Assembly (NCBI GenBank): GCA_937927435.1
Contig: CALBDW010000091.1
Coordinates: 1 to 24,928 of the forward strand
Reading direction: 5' to 3'
Length of the DNA: 24,928 bases
From: an uncultured Bdellovibrionales bacterium
GTDB taxonomy: Bacteria > Bdellovibrionota > Bdellovibrionia > Bdellovibrionales > JAMPXM01
Shown here: positions 7,737 to 15,073 of the stretch, in pieces
Layout of the letters: the number at the start of each line of letters is the position of its first letter
Position numbering within the stretch: position 1 is the stretch's first letter
Made by a program: the position numbers and the translations under genes
The notes under the pieces: generated by a model
What the model saw: only the letters and a program-made list of their open reading frames with translations
Told to the model about the DNA's origin: nothing
Database searches by the model: none

Positions 7737-7769
7737 AAGGTTTCGCCGCTTATAAGGCGGCGAAACCTT
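7737..7769. terminator. 13-bp perfect stem-loop between convergent genes
   Basis: AAGGTTTCGCCGC (7737-7749) pairs perfectly with GCGGCGAAACCTT (7757-7769) around a 7-nt loop, 22 nt after the dehydrogenase stop and 12 nt before the end of the convergent YceI-like gene. The symmetric stem suits bidirectional termination, although no clear T-run follows it. Confidence 0.7.
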
Positions 7770-7781
7770 GTTCAATCGTCA

Positions 7782-8393
7782 TCAGCAGCCGGATTTCAGT
7801 TGCGCTTCCAGAACAATATCGATGTCGGGCCAAGTTTTTGAAACGCCATCGGGGCCCTTGTGGAGTTCGGCGCACATCTCGCTGAGGGAACGTAGGGCTC
7901 CGTCCGCTTGGAAATCCATGAGATCGATTTGGCCTTTTGCTTTTATTTTTCCGTCGCCCTCGAGAGAATACGTCATCGGAACGTCCCGTACCTCGCCGTT
8001 CAAGGAGAGGGTGAGTACGAAACTGTGTTCTTCTCGGTTAACAGAACTGATACGCCCTACGATATTCCGGTCGAAAAGTTTGTCGAAGAAATAGCCGACC
8101 AGATTTTTTTCCTTCATTGAGTCGTTGAGGTCGACGGAGTGGCTGTCGATGGTGACGGTGATCCCGGTCAGAAGGTTTTCGAAGTTATCGGCGCGCGTGG
8201 GGCCTTCAATGCGGATGTCCTTAAATGATCCCGTGACGCCGATCCGATCCGTCGTCTTGAACGAGGTCCACTTGACTTTGAATGAATCGGGGGTGACCTC
8301 GTAGGTGCATTCCCGCCTGTCGGTTTCCACCGCGAACGTGGACGACGAAAGCGATAAAGCGAGCCAAAGAGATAAAATCGCTTCTGTTTTCAT
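7782..8393 (-). CDS. Periplasmic YceI-like protein
   Basis: The product has 203 residues and a signal peptide (MKTEAILSLWLALSLSSSTFA). The mature part resembles the YceI lipid-binding beta-barrel family: FKVKWTSFKTTDRIGVTGSF, then a region on small deviations around a derivative (IRIEG, DLNDSM, FFDKLFD), then alternating strands with GQIDLMDF. Family members bind isoprenoid or other amphiphilic molecules in the periplasm; the ligand here is unknown. The ATG at 8393 is preferred to a GTG at 8399 because GAGG lies at workable spacing before it. Cysteines near both mature ends (RREC and the terminal GC) could form a disulfide. Confidence 0.75.
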   Translation of the reverse strand: MKTEAILSLWLALSLSSSTFAVETDRRECTYEVTPDSFKVKWTSFKTTDRIGVTGSFKDIRIEGPTRADNFENLLTGITVTIDSHSVDLNDSMKEKNLVGYFFDKLFDRNIVGRISSVNREEHSFVLTLSLNGEVRDVPMTYSLEGDGKIKAKGQIDLMDFQADGALRSLSEMCAELHKGPDGVSKTWPDIDIVLEAQLKSGC

Positions 8394-8417
8394 GGGCACC
8401 TCACTCTTTTTGATTCA

Positions 8418-8440
8418 TGTAAGCCATTGTAGGCCTTACA
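8418..8440. promoter_or_regulatory. Inverted repeat in divergent promoter region
   Basis: TGTAAGCC (8418-8425) and GGCCTTACA (8432-8440) are reverse complements apart from one extra base, separated by 6 nt. It lies 25 nt upstream of the YceI-like start and between two divergent genes, so it is a candidate operator for a dimeric regulator. Confidence 0.35.
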
Positions 8441-8517
8441 GATGTTGAGACTTTGAGGGCGGTGACAAAATATCGTGGAGCTCTTACGACACAGCAGGCG
8501 CGTTTTTAGAAAAACTC

Positions 8518-8546
8518 TTGAGTGAAAGTCGGTCTGATAGGGTAAT
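8518..8546 (+). promoter_or_regulatory. Possible sigma-70 promoter for CoA-binding gene
   Basis: TTGAGT (8518-8523) and GGTAAT (8541-8546) are separated by exactly 17 bp, about 30 nt before the ATG at 8578. Each hexamer has about four matches to consensus. Confidence 0.35.
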
Positions 8547-8577
8547 GGATGGTGCGGATTTTGTCGGGAGATCGAGT

Positions 8578-8997
8578 ATGAATGTGAAGGAAGAGGAAAT
8601 CAAAGACCTGCTTCTCGCCCACAAGAAAATAGCGGTCTACGGGCTCAGTCCCGATCCGCAGAAACCGAGTCACCACGTGCCGGCGTACATGCGGGAGCAA
8701 GGGTGGGATATCGTGGGAATTTATCCCAAAGCTCATCAAAGCGGCGGTTTCCGCATCTACGAGAGACTGGCGGATGTTCCGCTGGAATACAGAAAATTCG
8801 TCGACGTCTTTAGAAGTGCCGATCGCGTGCCGGAAGTCGTGGACGAAGTTCTCGCCGTCGGCGGTGTCGAAGTCCTTTGGCTTCAGCTCGGCATTTCAAA
8901 TCCCGAGGCGGAAAAGCGGGCGGAGGCAGCAGGCCTCAAGGTCGTCTCGAACCGCTGCCTCGTCATCGAGCATAAGAAGTGGTTCCGCGGTCAGTGA
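8578..8997 (+). CDS. CoA-binding domain protein (YccU-like)
   Basis: The product is a single-domain protein of 139 residues. ATG 8578 follows GGGAG (8566-8570) at 7 nt. The Rossmann-type CoA-binding fold of the succinyl-CoA-synthetase alpha N-terminal family is visible: KKIAVYGLSPDPQKPSHHVPAYM, then GWDIVGIYPK, FVDVFRSADRVPEVVDEVL, VLWLQLGISNPEAEKRAEAAG and NRCLVIEH. Members bind CoA in the cytoplasm, but their cellular role is mostly undefined. The 3' end overlaps the convergent DUF3597 gene by 7 bp. Confidence 0.88.
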   Translation: MNVKEEEIKDLLLAHKKIAVYGLSPDPQKPSHHVPAYMREQGWDIVGIYPKAHQSGGFRIYERLADVPLEYRKFVDVFRSADRVPEVVDEVLAVGGVEVLWLQLGISNPEAEKRAEAAGLKVVSNRCLVIEHKKWFRGQ

Positions 8998-9335
8998 ATG
9001 AGATCGTCGGGAACTTTCCCGCCGCTTTCAGCGAGTTTTCGCATGACTTGCTTGTGGAGCCAGATGTTCATCTGAGCGGTGTCGCTCGTGTCACCTGTGT
9101 AGCCAAGCTCCTTCGCGAGCTTTTTGCGCGCGTCTAAACTGCTGTCCAGGTCAAGAAGTTTCATGAGGTCGACGATCGACGTTCTCCAGTTGAGCGTTTG
9201 CCCGGCTTTGCTCGCGCGTTCTTCCAGGATTTTAGTGATGTCGGTTTCCGAAATTCCGGTTTGCGCTTGCGCCGCTTGGCCGGCGGCTTTGGATGGGTGC
9301 AGGACTCTACCGATAATGTCACCAATGAGACTCAT
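8991..9335 (-). CDS. DUF3597 domain protein
   Basis: The product has 114 residues and matches the DUF3597 pattern by eye: a short MSLIGDIIGRVLHP start, an Ala/Gln linker, then W.TSIVDLMKLLDLDSS, ARKKLAKELGY and MNIWLHKQVMRKLAESGGKVP. No signal peptide or membrane segment is present, and its role is unknown. AGGGAG lies about 6 nt before the ATG. The last 7 bp are shared with the convergent CoA-binding gene. A gap of about 100 bp separates it from the DUF218 gene upstream, so it may have its own promoter. Confidence 0.8.
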   Translation of the reverse strand: MSLIGDIIGRVLHPSKAAGQAAQAQTGISETDITKILEERASKAGQTLNWRTSIVDLMKLLDLDSSLDARKKLAKELGYTGDTSDTAQMNIWLHKQVMRKLAESGGKVPDDLIH

Positions 9336-9434
9336 GCGGACTCCCTCTCTGATTGATGGTTTTCCTGTCTGGGGTCAGTATCGGTATTCGGGAGCCCGGT
9401 TTGGATTCGAAGGCGCTTTAATTCGGTGAAGATT

Positions 9435-10076
9435 TCAATAAGCCCAAAGCGAGTAGAAAAGAGATTTTAGCGTCTCAGTGGCGAGCTCGTCCCATAAGGG
9501 GCGCGCGCCATACGAAACCGTAGCCCGCGCGATGATCGGGATATTCGCGGGATACTCGGCTCGGAAAGTTTTGAGAGCCCGCCGCATGTGGACTCGCGAT
9601 GTGATCAAAATAACGTCGCGACAGCGAAGCGCTTCGACGAGGGGAAGCGTTTGCTGGGCGTTCCCGTAAGTCGTCTGTGATCGGCGTTCGAGAATGATGT
9701 CCTGCTCGCGGATTTCGCCGTAAAACGGCCAAAGAGGAAAAATATCCCGGAAGTTCGCGTGCGGATGCACACCCGATATGATTAACTTTTGCACCGCCTT
9801 TTGCGCGAGCAAATCGACGCCTTCTCGGATCCGATGGGGACCACCGGTGAGAACGATCGCGCAGTCAGCCGTATCGTCACGTTCCCAGCTTGTGATGGGT
9901 TGTTCGAGAATCAGCCTGGCTTCGTGAACGAAAAGCCAGGCTGCGGCAAGAATGGAAAAACCAGCTGCGACGAGGACGATCGTGCGTTTCCGGCCGATCC
10001 GGCGCGACTTTTCCGGTTTTACGCGTTTGATTTCGGGCGGCGGAAGAGTCGCTCGCTTCGACGGCCAGAATCTCAT
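9435..10076 (-). CDS. DUF218 (YdcF/SanA-like) membrane-anchored protein
   Basis: The product has 213 residues. A basic N-terminus (residues 1-30) precedes one membrane helix (TIVLVAAGFSILAAAWLFV), and the DUF218 domain follows, probably in the periplasm: CAIVLTGG.HRIREGVDLL, KLIISGV, SQTTYGNAQQTLPL and VILITSRVHMRRALKTF. ElyC and SanA relatives affect envelope carbon-lipid or vancomycin phenotypes; the activity here is undetermined. The ATG at 10076 follows the ridA stop by a single base (TGAGATG) with AAGGGGTG just before, so translation is probably coupled to ridA. Confidence 0.85.
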   Translation of the reverse strand: MRFWPSKRATLPPPEIKRVKPEKSRRIGRKRTIVLVAAGFSILAAAWLFVHEARLILEQPITSWERDDTADCAIVLTGGPHRIREGVDLLAQKAVQKLIISGVHPHANFRDIFPLWPFYGEIREQDIILERRSQTTYGNAQQTLPLVEALRCRDVILITSRVHMRRALKTFRAEYPANIPIIARATVSYGARPLWDELATETLKSLFYSLWAY

Positions 10077-10077
10077 C

Positions 10078-10461
10078 TCACCCCTTCGATGCGATAACTT
10101 CGATTTCGACTTTCACTCCGCGCGGAAGTCCGGCCACTGCAACCGTGGAGCGCGCGGGGGGAGCCGATTTGAAATAGCGTCCGTACACTTCGTTCACAGC
10201 CGGAAAATCGGCCATATCGGTCAGGAAGATCGTGGTCTTGATGACGTTGTCGAAAGTGCAACCCGCGGCTTCGAGAACCGCGCCGACGTTCTTCATGACG
10301 AGCTCGGTTTGTTCGCTGACACTTCCGTTTTTCACCTCGCCCGTCGCCGGATCAATGGCGATCTGCCCCGAGCAGAAAACGAAACCGTTAATTTCAACCG
10401 CCTGGGAGTAGGGGCCGATCGGAGCCGGCGCGTTCTTCGTTTCGTGGATCTTTTTCGTCAT
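10078..10461 (-). CDS. ridA: RidA family enamine/imine deaminase
   Basis: The product has 127 residues, the standard size. RidA hydrolyses reactive 2-aminoacrylate and other enamine/imine intermediates released by PLP enzymes, giving ketoacid and ammonia. Seen: the APAPIGPYSQAV start motif, FCSGQIAIDP, FLTDMADFPAVNEVYG, and PPARSTVAVAGLPRGVKVEIEVIA with catalytic Arg104 (Arg105 in E. coli) and the Glu that positions water. It acts as a cytoplasmic trimer. GGAG lies 7 nt before the ATG. It lies between a small outer-membrane barrel gene (13 nt upstream) and a DUF218 gene (1 nt downstream), so it is probably part of a three-gene operon. Confidence 0.95.
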   Translation of the reverse strand: MTKKIHETKNAPAPIGPYSQAVEINGFVFCSGQIAIDPATGEVKNGSVSEQTELVMKNVGAVLEAAGCTFDNVIKTTIFLTDMADFPAVNEVYGRYFKSAPPARSTVAVAGLPRGVKVEIEVIASKG

Positions 10462-10474
10462 TTTTTTACTCCGC

Positions 10475-10978
10475 TTAGAAATAAAAGGTCATACCGGCGC
10501 GAATGGGGCTGTCTCCGAACGTGCGGAAACGCACGTTGCTCGACAGCGAGACCACCGAAATTCCGGTTTCAAACGTAAAGCCGAGATTCTCAAGACCAGA
10601 GAAGAAAAACTCGCAGCCGGCGAAACCTTGAAGCTCGAATCCCGATTCGTTTTGGCCCGCGGTTTCCAGACTGATCATGCCAGCGCCGGCTCCCATGTAG
10701 AAGTGCAGGTTATCTTCGTGGAAGACGATCCGGTGAATCCGAGCCATCAAGCCGAAGCGCGAGAAGTCTTTCTGAGTGTCAATGCCGATAGCGCCCGCGA
10801 TCGCGACGTCGGAATTGGGGTAATACTGGACGGCCAAGCCAGGAAGGTCTGTCACGAACTGGTTACGGTAGCCGACTCCGAGGCGGCTCGACATGTCTTT
10901 GGCTTCCGCCGCAACCGAAGCGAAGCTCAGGACGGCGCAAAAAAAGGCGGCGACGACATTCTGGTAGCGGAAATTCAT
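10475..10978 (-). CDS. Small outer-membrane beta-barrel protein
   Basis: The product has 167 residues with a signal peptide, probably cleaved after AAEA. The mature part (about 140 residues) is made of alternating amphipathic strands with Gly turns (LGVGYRNQFV, VAIAGAIGID, HFYMGAGAGMISLE, LGFTFETGISVVSL) and ends in GMTFYF. A terminal Phe is the recognition signal for BAM-assembled barrels. The size suggests an eight-stranded OmpA/OmpX-like barrel. GGAGGA lies 4 nt before ATG 10978. It is first in a probable operon with ridA and the DUF218 gene. No specific function was recognised. Confidence 0.8.
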   Translation of the reverse strand: MNFRYQNVVAAFFCAVLSFASVAAEAKDMSSRLGVGYRNQFVTDLPGLAVQYYPNSDVAIAGAIGIDTQKDFSRFGLMARIHRIVFHEDNLHFYMGAGAGMISLETAGQNESGFELQGFAGCEFFFSGLENLGFTFETGISVVSLSSNVRFRTFGDSPIRAGMTFYF

Positions 10979-11117
10979 TCATTCCTCCAGGTGCTCAAAA
11001 GACGTCAATGTCAATGAAATCACTCCATTAACTCCTGAAGGCGCGGCTCTTTTCAATAAAAAAGTCGTTGGAAGCGAGGCTGTGTCCGTCCGCCCACTTT
11101 CTAGCTGTGAAAAGGGC

Positions 11118-11146
11118 TTGATTCCCCTTGAATTCCTTCCTATCTT
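11118..11146 (+). promoter_or_regulatory. Promoter of tRNA-Ala
   Basis: TTGATT (11118-11123), a 17-bp spacer and TATCTT (11141-11146) form a good sigma-70-type promoter 25 nt before the tRNA. A GC-rich stretch (GGCCCCGC) follows the -10 element, as is common at stringently controlled stable-RNA promoters. Confidence 0.65.
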
Positions 11147-11171
11147 TTGGCCCCGCAAGTCTCATTGAAGA

Positions 11172-11247
11172 GGGCCTGTAGCTCAGTTGGGAGAGCGCTA
11201 CGCTGGCAGCGTAGAGGTCGGCAGTTCGATCCTGCTCAGGTCCACCA
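11172..11247 (+). tRNA. tRNA-Ala (anticodon GGC)
   Basis: 76 nt with a full cloverleaf. The acceptor stem GGGCCTG/CAGGTCC contains the G3-U70 pair that identifies tRNA-Ala. The anticodon arm is CTACG-CTGGCAG-CGTAG with anticodon GGC, the T arm contains GTTCGAT, and CCA is encoded at 11245-11247. Confidence 0.98.
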
Positions 11248-11264
11248 ACTCCTTCCTACCCGGA

Positions 11265-12164
11265 TTACCGATTCCAACGTTTTTGAAGCATAAACGAAAC
11301 GGTTTTGCCGAGACTCGTATTGACGGGGTGGCCGATCAGAGTTTGGTCGGAAAAACTGAAGGCCCCGGTCCAAGCGTCGCCGCTGAAGTAACTCGCGGAA
11401 AGAACCGCTGTCGCATATCGCTCCGGTGTTCCTTCTGACCAAAAGTTTCCGCGAATACGAACGGGGTCTTCGTACGTCCATGTGAGCGAACCGCCGATGC
11501 GAACGGGGCCGAAACTACACCCGCCGCCCAAGACGAAGTTGCCGCCGAAGCCCGGCTCGAGGGTTCCCTGGAACGAGGAGTTTGAAAACACCTTGGGAAA
11601 CGACCGATGGATGGCGAGCGAGCCAAACACGTCGGAGCGGCCGAGCGTTTTGCTTAAGTGGGTTCCGATGCCCAGAGCCCAGAAGCCGTTACCGCGGCTG
11701 TCGAGTCCGCCTTGATCGGACTCCGCGCGCGCCTTGCTTCCCGGCAGAATGAGCTGCAGGAAGCCGATTCCTTTCGGGCGAATCGGGTTATAATTCCAGT
11801 CGGGAAGATATTCGTAAGCGAGTGATACCGAAATGTCGCCGAGGCCTGAGTCGCTACCGTCGATCCGCGAGCGTTGCATGACGGGGACGGTGGCGCCGAT
11901 TTGCCATCGGTCCGAAATGAGGTGGGCACCGTCAATTTTAAGCGTTTGGACTTTTTGGTGCTGGTCCCATTTATGCCAGATGCCGCGCGAATCGACGCTG
12001 TCGACCACGACCTCCGTAAACGAATACGTGGCCGAAAACAAAGCCTTCTCGTCGCCGGCGATGAGAGATGGCGTCGCGAGACTTCCGCCGCAGCACGCGG
12101 CCGCCCACGAAACCTGGGGAGCGAGAATGAGGTTAAAAAAGAAGAGTGACCACTGCTTCATCAT
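11265..12164 (-). CDS. Outer-membrane beta-barrel protein with N-terminal CCGG motif
   Basis: The product has 299 residues. The signal peptide ends at SWA, and the mature protein starts AACCGGS. The remainder alternates strand-like segments (ALFSATYSFTEVVVD, WQIGATVPVMQRS, LGDISVSLAYEYLP, GFLQLILPGS), like the Phenol_MetA_deg/transporter-like barrel group often annotated near metal or respiratory genes. The C-terminus is LQKRWNR rather than a terminal Phe. The start (ATG 12164, or 12161) lies inside the end of the YtkA-like gene (32-nt overlap), implying translational coupling. It is the last gene of the redoxin-YtkA-barrel operon and could be an outer-membrane partner for the same process. 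Confidence 0.78.
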   Translation of the reverse strand: MMKQWSLFFFNLILAPQVSWAAACCGGSLATPSLIAGDEKALFSATYSFTEVVVDSVDSRGIWHKWDQHQKVQTLKIDGAHLISDRWQIGATVPVMQRSRIDGSDSGLGDISVSLAYEYLPDWNYNPIRPKGIGFLQLILPGSKARAESDQGGLDSRGNGFWALGIGTHLSKTLGRSDVFGSLAIHRSFPKVFSNSSFQGTLEPGFGGNFVLGGGCSFGPVRIGGSLTWTYEDPVRIRGNFWSEGTPERYATAVLSASYFSGDAWTGAFSFSDQTLIGHPVNTSLGKTVSFMLQKRWNR

Positions 12165-12600
12165 TGATCACACTTCCGTTCTTAAACTGAAACTTGAGTT
12201 CCCACTCGCCCGGCATGATGAAAAAGACGTTTGTCGCCCTGTAGCTTCCGATATCGACCTGATCAACAGCGGTGGGTACGGACCCGTGCCCCATGGACGG
12301 CATCCAAAGCACTAAAGCGGGCGAGCCCGGAAGGTTGATGGGAACCGGGGAATCGTCGAGAGCGTTGGCGCGAACCACTTTGAAAACGAGAGAACCCGCT
12401 TGGCTCGGAGTTGGCTTTTGTTCCCATCGCCAAAGGAGACAGTGGCCCGAATTTTGAAACCGGGTGGGGCAGTCCGACACTTTTTCCGTTTGCAACGATC
12501 CGGCGAGCGGCGTTGGGTGGCGGATTTCGTATCGCGGTTCTGCGCAACGGCAAAGAGCGATGGAGAGCACCATGGCCAGGGCGGTTCGTTTACCAATCAT
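12133..12600 (-). CDS. YtkA/FixH-like periplasmic protein
   Basis: The product has 155 residues. ATG 12600 follows AGGAGG at ideal spacing. It has an N-terminal export signal (TALAMVLSIALC) with several nearby cysteines (CRC, SDC, GHC) but no good lipobox. The C-terminal domain matches the YtkA-like pattern: ALVLWMPSMGHGSVPT, then GSYRATNVFFIMPGEWEL and a final strand. The Met-Pro-Ser-Met-Gly-His cluster is a plausible copper or other soft-metal site, although metal binding is inferred. A clear relative lies at 15074-15505, on the other side of the two-component genes. It overlaps the redoxin gene (11 nt) and the barrel gene (32 nt). Confidence 0.8.
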   Translation of the reverse strand: MIGKRTALAMVLSIALCRCAEPRYEIRHPTPLAGSLQTEKVSDCPTRFQNSGHCLLWRWEQKPTPSQAGSLVFKVVRANALDDSPVPINLPGSPALVLWMPSMGHGSVPTAVDQVDIGSYRATNVFFIMPGEWELKFQFKNGSVINDEAVVTLLF

Positions 12601-13159
12601 TTTGTCCTCCTCGTGAGATCACGCAGCCTAACGTGCGGGCTTCGGGAGTTCGGACTTCGCGACCAGCCGCGAGATCTTCAAGAGCTTCCCTTAAGTATTT
12701 ACGAGCGGTGTTTTCGTCGAAATGCGCTGAGCTTGAGACTCCGCCTTGGTAAGCCAAACGGCCGTCGTTTAAAACAATGAAAGCATGGGGCGTTTTGAGC
12801 GCTTTGAATTCGTCGGCCCATTTGGCGCCCGAATCGCGCAAGACTGGAAAGGGAAGATCGGCTGCTTTGAAATAGCTTGAGGCCGTTTGCTTGTCTTCAT
12901 CCGAGTTGGCGTGGAGGGCGACAAAATCGAAATCTGGAAAGTCATTTTTGAGCCGCTTGAGTTCGACAAGATGGCTGTTTGAGCAGGGGCAAACGGCCGA
13001 TAGAAAAACCACTACGAGGCCTCTGTTCTTCGTGTCCCCACCCACTAGGAGATTCCGTTCGTCGATGGCCGATTTTCCCGCAAGCTGCCGCGGAAGCGGC
13101 GCAGCATCTGCGTTCGTGAACGAAACAGACAGAATGAAGAACGCCAAGATAATTTTCAT
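12590..13159 (-). CDS. Secreted redoxin / thioredoxin-like protein
   Basis: The product has 189 residues. A signal peptide (MKIILAFFILSVSFTNADA) exports it. The thioredoxin fold is visible in VVVFLSAVCPCSNSHLVELKRL, where Cys57-Pro-Cys59 replaces CxxC, then FVALHAN, FPVLRDSG and the cis-Pro region TPHAFIVLNDGRLAYQG. It ends with RTLGCVI, a C-terminal Cys seen in peroxiredoxin-like proteins of this kind. It may act as a periplasmic thiol reductase or peroxidase, or as a Cys-based metal handler. The gene is divergent from the RegB-like kinase, which parallels the senC/prrC gene beside regA in Rhodobacter, although this is not an SCO protein by motif. Confidence 0.8.
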   Translation of the reverse strand: MKIILAFFILSVSFTNADAAPLPRQLAGKSAIDERNLLVGGDTKNRGLVVVFLSAVCPCSNSHLVELKRLKNDFPDFDFVALHANSDEDKQTASSYFKAADLPFPVLRDSGAKWADEFKALKTPHAFIVLNDGRLAYQGGVSSSAHFDENTARKYLREALEDLAAGREVRTPEARTLGCVISRGGQNDW

Positions 13160-13198
13160 GTTGCCCGAAATAGCACGAGTTTAGAAGTGAGGGGAGTG

Positions 13199-13208
13199 CA
13201 ACATGTTG
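13199..13208. promoter_or_regulatory. Palindrome CAACATGTTG in divergent control region
   Basis: This is a perfect 10-bp palindrome within a wider TGCAA/TTGCA arrangement, 40 nt from the redoxin start and 58 nt from the kinase start. It is a candidate shared operator; no classical RegA box was recognised. Confidence 0.3.
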
Positions 13209-13266
13209 TTGCAGGTCCGTTTCCCGGGTCGCCAAAAGTAAAAAATTGCGGTAAATCAGCCGCCGC

Positions 13267-14559
13267 ATGTCAATGACTGAGATCTCTATCTTAAAGCCGA
13301 TCGAAGGCCTCTTCGGCCGGTTATTGCATTTTCCGGCGCGAGAAATTTCCGAAAAAGCGAAACTTCTTTGGCTTGTGAAGCTGCGCTGGGTGGCGATAGC
13401 CGTGCTAGCGGTTGTCTATGTGCTTTCGTCGTTATTCGGGGCTCTCGCGCGGTCGACCGCGCCGATTTACCTTGGGGTTTCCGGTGTTCTTGTCGTTTTT
13501 AATCTCGTTTCCCAAATCGTTATTGCGCGATCAAAACGTAATATCGGTCCTGTTCACATTTGCTTTCAATTGGCCTTCGATCTCTTCGTTCTTGCCGCAT
13601 TGCTCGCGCTTTCAGGTGGATTTGCGAATCCCTTCGTATCCTTGTTTCTTTTAAACGCCTCTTTGGGCGGGATTTTGATCCCCGGACGATTAAGCTGGCC
13701 GTTTCTTTTCTTGATTCATACGCTTCTCGGTGCCTTGCAGTTTCAGGTCGTCGTCACCGTGCCGGATAGCGTGGATAACGCCCTCATCGCGACATTCATC
13801 GTCTTCCACTTTTTGGTTTTGGGTTTTTGGTTGGTGATGCGTTCGCTGGGCGCGTACTTCGAGCGGGAAAGCGAACGGCAAGGCCAGGCGTTGGTGGCTC
13901 TTGAACGGCAGGATCGCCTGCGTTCGATCGGCGCTTTGGCGGCCGGATTTTCCCACGAGTTCGCAAGCCCGTTGAATGTCGTAAAAATCCGCTTGGAAAG
14001 ATTGAAACGTCAATTCGGGGAATCTGAGGATGTCGCCGAAGCGCTCGATGCGGTTTCGACTTGCCAGAATGTGCTTCGCCAAATGAACGCCTCGCAAATG
14101 GATGCACGGGACTTTCGAAGCCGGAAGGTCGTGGCCGGCGAGCTTCTCGCCGACATTGTCGAAAGCTGGAAGGAAGACAAGACGCAGGTTCGTCTTTTTC
14201 TCGATATCGAAGACGGGATTGAGGCGGAACTTCCACCGGTTCATTTCGCGCAAGTCGTGATCAATCTTCTCGACAACGCGTATGAAGCGAATCCGTCGGG
14301 CCTCATCACCCTTACGTTCAGAAAGTCAGCGGGCGAATTCCGCCTTTCCATCGAAGACGAAGGACTCGGTTTCGATCCGAACGTGCTCCGGCATATAGGG
14401 GAACCGTTCGTGACGACAAAAACGAACGGAACGGGCTTAGGGCTTTACATCTCAGAACTCTTCGCGCAGTCGCTTGCGGGGCGCATGGAAATTCAAAACC
14501 GCGCAGGCCGGGGAGCCGTCGTGACGATGGCGTGGCCCGCGAAAGAGGGCGGGGCATGA
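13267..14559 (+). CDS. regB: RegB/PrrB-type redox sensor histidine kinase
   Basis: The product has 430 residues. About six membrane helices occupy residues 30-190. Between them, GGFANPF at 117-123 matches the RegB ubiquinone-site motif GGxxNPF. The H-box has GFSHEFASPLNVV with phospho-acceptor His230. Cys266 in STCQNVLRQM lies where RegB carries its redox-active Cys (QVERC region in Rhodobacter). N, G1 and G2 boxes follow: NLLDNAYEA, DEGLGF, TTKTNGTGLGLYI. It probably senses quinone redox state or oxygen at the inner membrane and phosphorylates the next gene's product. Its stop overlaps the regulator start (ATGA). ATG 13267 lacks a clear ribosome site; ATG 13273 is possible. Confidence 0.9.
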   Translation: MSMTEISILKPIEGLFGRLLHFPAREISEKAKLLWLVKLRWVAIAVLAVVYVLSSLFGALARSTAPIYLGVSGVLVVFNLVSQIVIARSKRNIGPVHICFQLAFDLFVLAALLALSGGFANPFVSLFLLNASLGGILIPGRLSWPFLFLIHTLLGALQFQVVVTVPDSVDNALIATFIVFHFLVLGFWLVMRSLGAYFERESERQGQALVALERQDRLRSIGALAAGFSHEFASPLNVVKIRLERLKRQFGESEDVAEALDAVSTCQNVLRQMNASQMDARDFRSRKVVAGELLADIVESWKEDKTQVRLFLDIEDGIEAELPPVHFAQVVINLLDNAYEANPSGLITLTFRKSAGEFRLSIEDEGLGFDPNVLRHIGEPFVTTKTNGTGLGLYISELFAQSLAGRMEIQNRAGRGAVVTMAWPAKEGGA

Positions 14560-15059
14560 AAACGGTTCTGATTCTCGACGACGATATCAGTCTCGCAAGG
14601 AGTCTGGCGAGCGAGTTTAAGGACCACGGCTATGAGCCATCCGTCGTGCACTCCGTAAAGGAGATTCCGACCAAGGATTTCCAGTTCGCGGTCGTCGATC
14701 TCCGGCTGAATGGGGAGTTTGGGCTTGAGGCGATCAAAGTCATAAAGTCGCACGCGAAGAACTGCCGCATCGTCGTTCTAACGGGTTACGGAAGCATCGC
14801 GACGGCTGTCGAAGCCGTGAAGCTCGGAGCGATCGATTATTTGACGAAGCCCGCCAGTTTCGAACTGATTGAGGCGGCGCTTGAAGGACGGCTCAAAAAA
14901 CCGGATCCGGAATTCAAACCGCAGTCGCTTTCGCAAGTCGAGCACGAGTACATCGATTTCGTGCTGACCAAGAACCAAGGCAATATTTCGAAGACGGCGA
15001 AAGACCTCGGGCTGCACCGGCAGAGCCTGCAGAGGAAACTGAAAAAATACACGTCTTAA
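14556..15059 (+). CDS. regA: RegA/PrrA-type response regulator
   Basis: The product has 167 residues. The receiver domain has the acidic triad DDD at 8-10, the phosphorylation site Asp48 in AVVDLRL, and VVLTGYGSIATAVEAVKLGA with DYLTKPA, nearly identical to the RegA/ActR/PrrA signature. The C-terminus is a Fis-type helix-turn-helix: NISKTAKDLGLHRQSLQRKL. Phosphorylated RegA-type proteins control respiratory and redox genes. The start is fixed by ATGA overlap with the kinase. Flanking YtkA, redoxin and barrel genes are its obvious candidate targets (inference). Confidence 0.93.
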   Translation: MKTVLILDDDISLARSLASEFKDHGYEPSVVHSVKEIPTKDFQFAVVDLRLNGEFGLEAIKVIKSHAKNCRIVVLTGYGSIATAVEAVKLGAIDYLTKPASFELIEAALEGRLKKPDPEFKPQSLSQVEHEYIDFVLTKNQGNISKTAKDLGLHRQSLQRKLKKYTS

Positions 15060-15073
15060 TAAGGAGGCGGAAG

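Noticed and set aside
12590..13159. Redoxin as a true SCO/SenC copper chaperone
   Set aside because: The SCO motif CxxxC with a distal His is absent; only CPC and a C-terminal Cys are present, so it was called a redoxin.
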